From Mesobacillus persicus (GTDB lineage Bacteria > Bacillota > Bacilli > Bacillales > Cytobacillaceae): 50,913 bases of DNA. The translations under genes and the position numbers were made by a program. Numbering within the stretch: position 1 is the stretch's first letter; each line of letters begins with the position of its first letter. The DNA lies in contig NZ_FOBW01000023.1 in NCBI RefSeq assembly GCF_900109925.1, forward strand, positions 1 through 50,913, written 5' to 3'. Under the pieces are notes generated by a model that worked only from the letters and a program-made list of their open reading frames with translations, searched no databases and had not been told where the DNA came from. Positions 50,844-50,913 of the stretch are shown here, one piece after another.

Positions 50844-50913
<70 letters not shown>

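Overview
This 50.9 kb window reads as chromosome from a mesophilic, spore-forming member of the Bacillaceae (Bacillus, Neobacillus or Peribacillus-like). The basis is low to moderate GC, strong AGGAGG ribosome binding sites with frequent GTG and TTG starts, a Sda sporulation checkpoint protein, six YjcZ-family sporulation micro-proteins, an MsmX-type ATPase, a yhcEFGHI-like operon, and a ribosomal RNA operon end with Bacillus-type 5S and 23S sequence. I see no prophage, plasmid functions, CRISPR array, intact insertion sequence or tRNA.

Layout. 0-8 kb: orphan LytTR regulator, sda, HpcH/HpaI aldolase, a lipoprotein, a MocR-type regulator divergent from a GNAT acetyltransferase, and a membrane-anchored spermidine-synthase-like protein. 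8-17 kb: pentose utilisation. xylA, xylB, a sugar-binding lipoprotein and two permeases lie on the minus strand, with divergent msmX supplying the ATPase the transporter lacks and a YesL-family protein at the far end. 17-21.4 kb: a five-gene operon in the same order as B. subtilis yhcE-F-G-H-I, with a clear inverted-repeat operator. 22-27.4 kb: a two-component system followed by an ABC exporter with a large FtsX-type permease. 27.6-31 kb: two family-3 glycosidases (a NagZ-like lipoprotein and a beta-glucosidase/xylosidase type) with a CcpA-like cre site before the second. 31-35 kb: sporulation-flavoured small genes, two YjcZ gene pairs, a STAS protein and a CPBP protease. 35-47.5 kb: old yellow enzyme, DUF4317 protein, carboxylesterase, quinone oxidoreductase, MFS transporter, SDR/TetR divergent pair, alpha/beta hydrolase, an ADP-ribosyltransferase-like orphan and an SGNH esterase. 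47.7-50.9 kb: a third YjcZ pair, pfkA, a CBO0543-family membrane protein, and the 3' end of an rRNA operon.

The most unusual content is non-coding. (i) A 20-bp element, consensus GGGACGGTTCTYYTGCTTCC, occurs at least a dozen times, mostly just after stop codons in sense orientation and sometimes as close inverted pairs; in one case it encodes a protein C-terminus. (ii) A second, longer family has inverted ends (GGCTGTGTTAAA...TTTAACACAGCC) and is present as one 188-bp copy, two short internally deleted copies and a remnant. (iii) The YjcZ pair is present three times with its promoter and terminator, and in all three the dispersed element (degenerate in the third). (iv) Beyond the intact 5S gene lies a second transcription-unit-like block: 166 nt of GC-rich sequence joined to the 3' two thirds of a 5S gene and followed by its own terminator. 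A separate 5S 5'-fragment about 150 nt further on ends at the same 5S base where the chimera begins.
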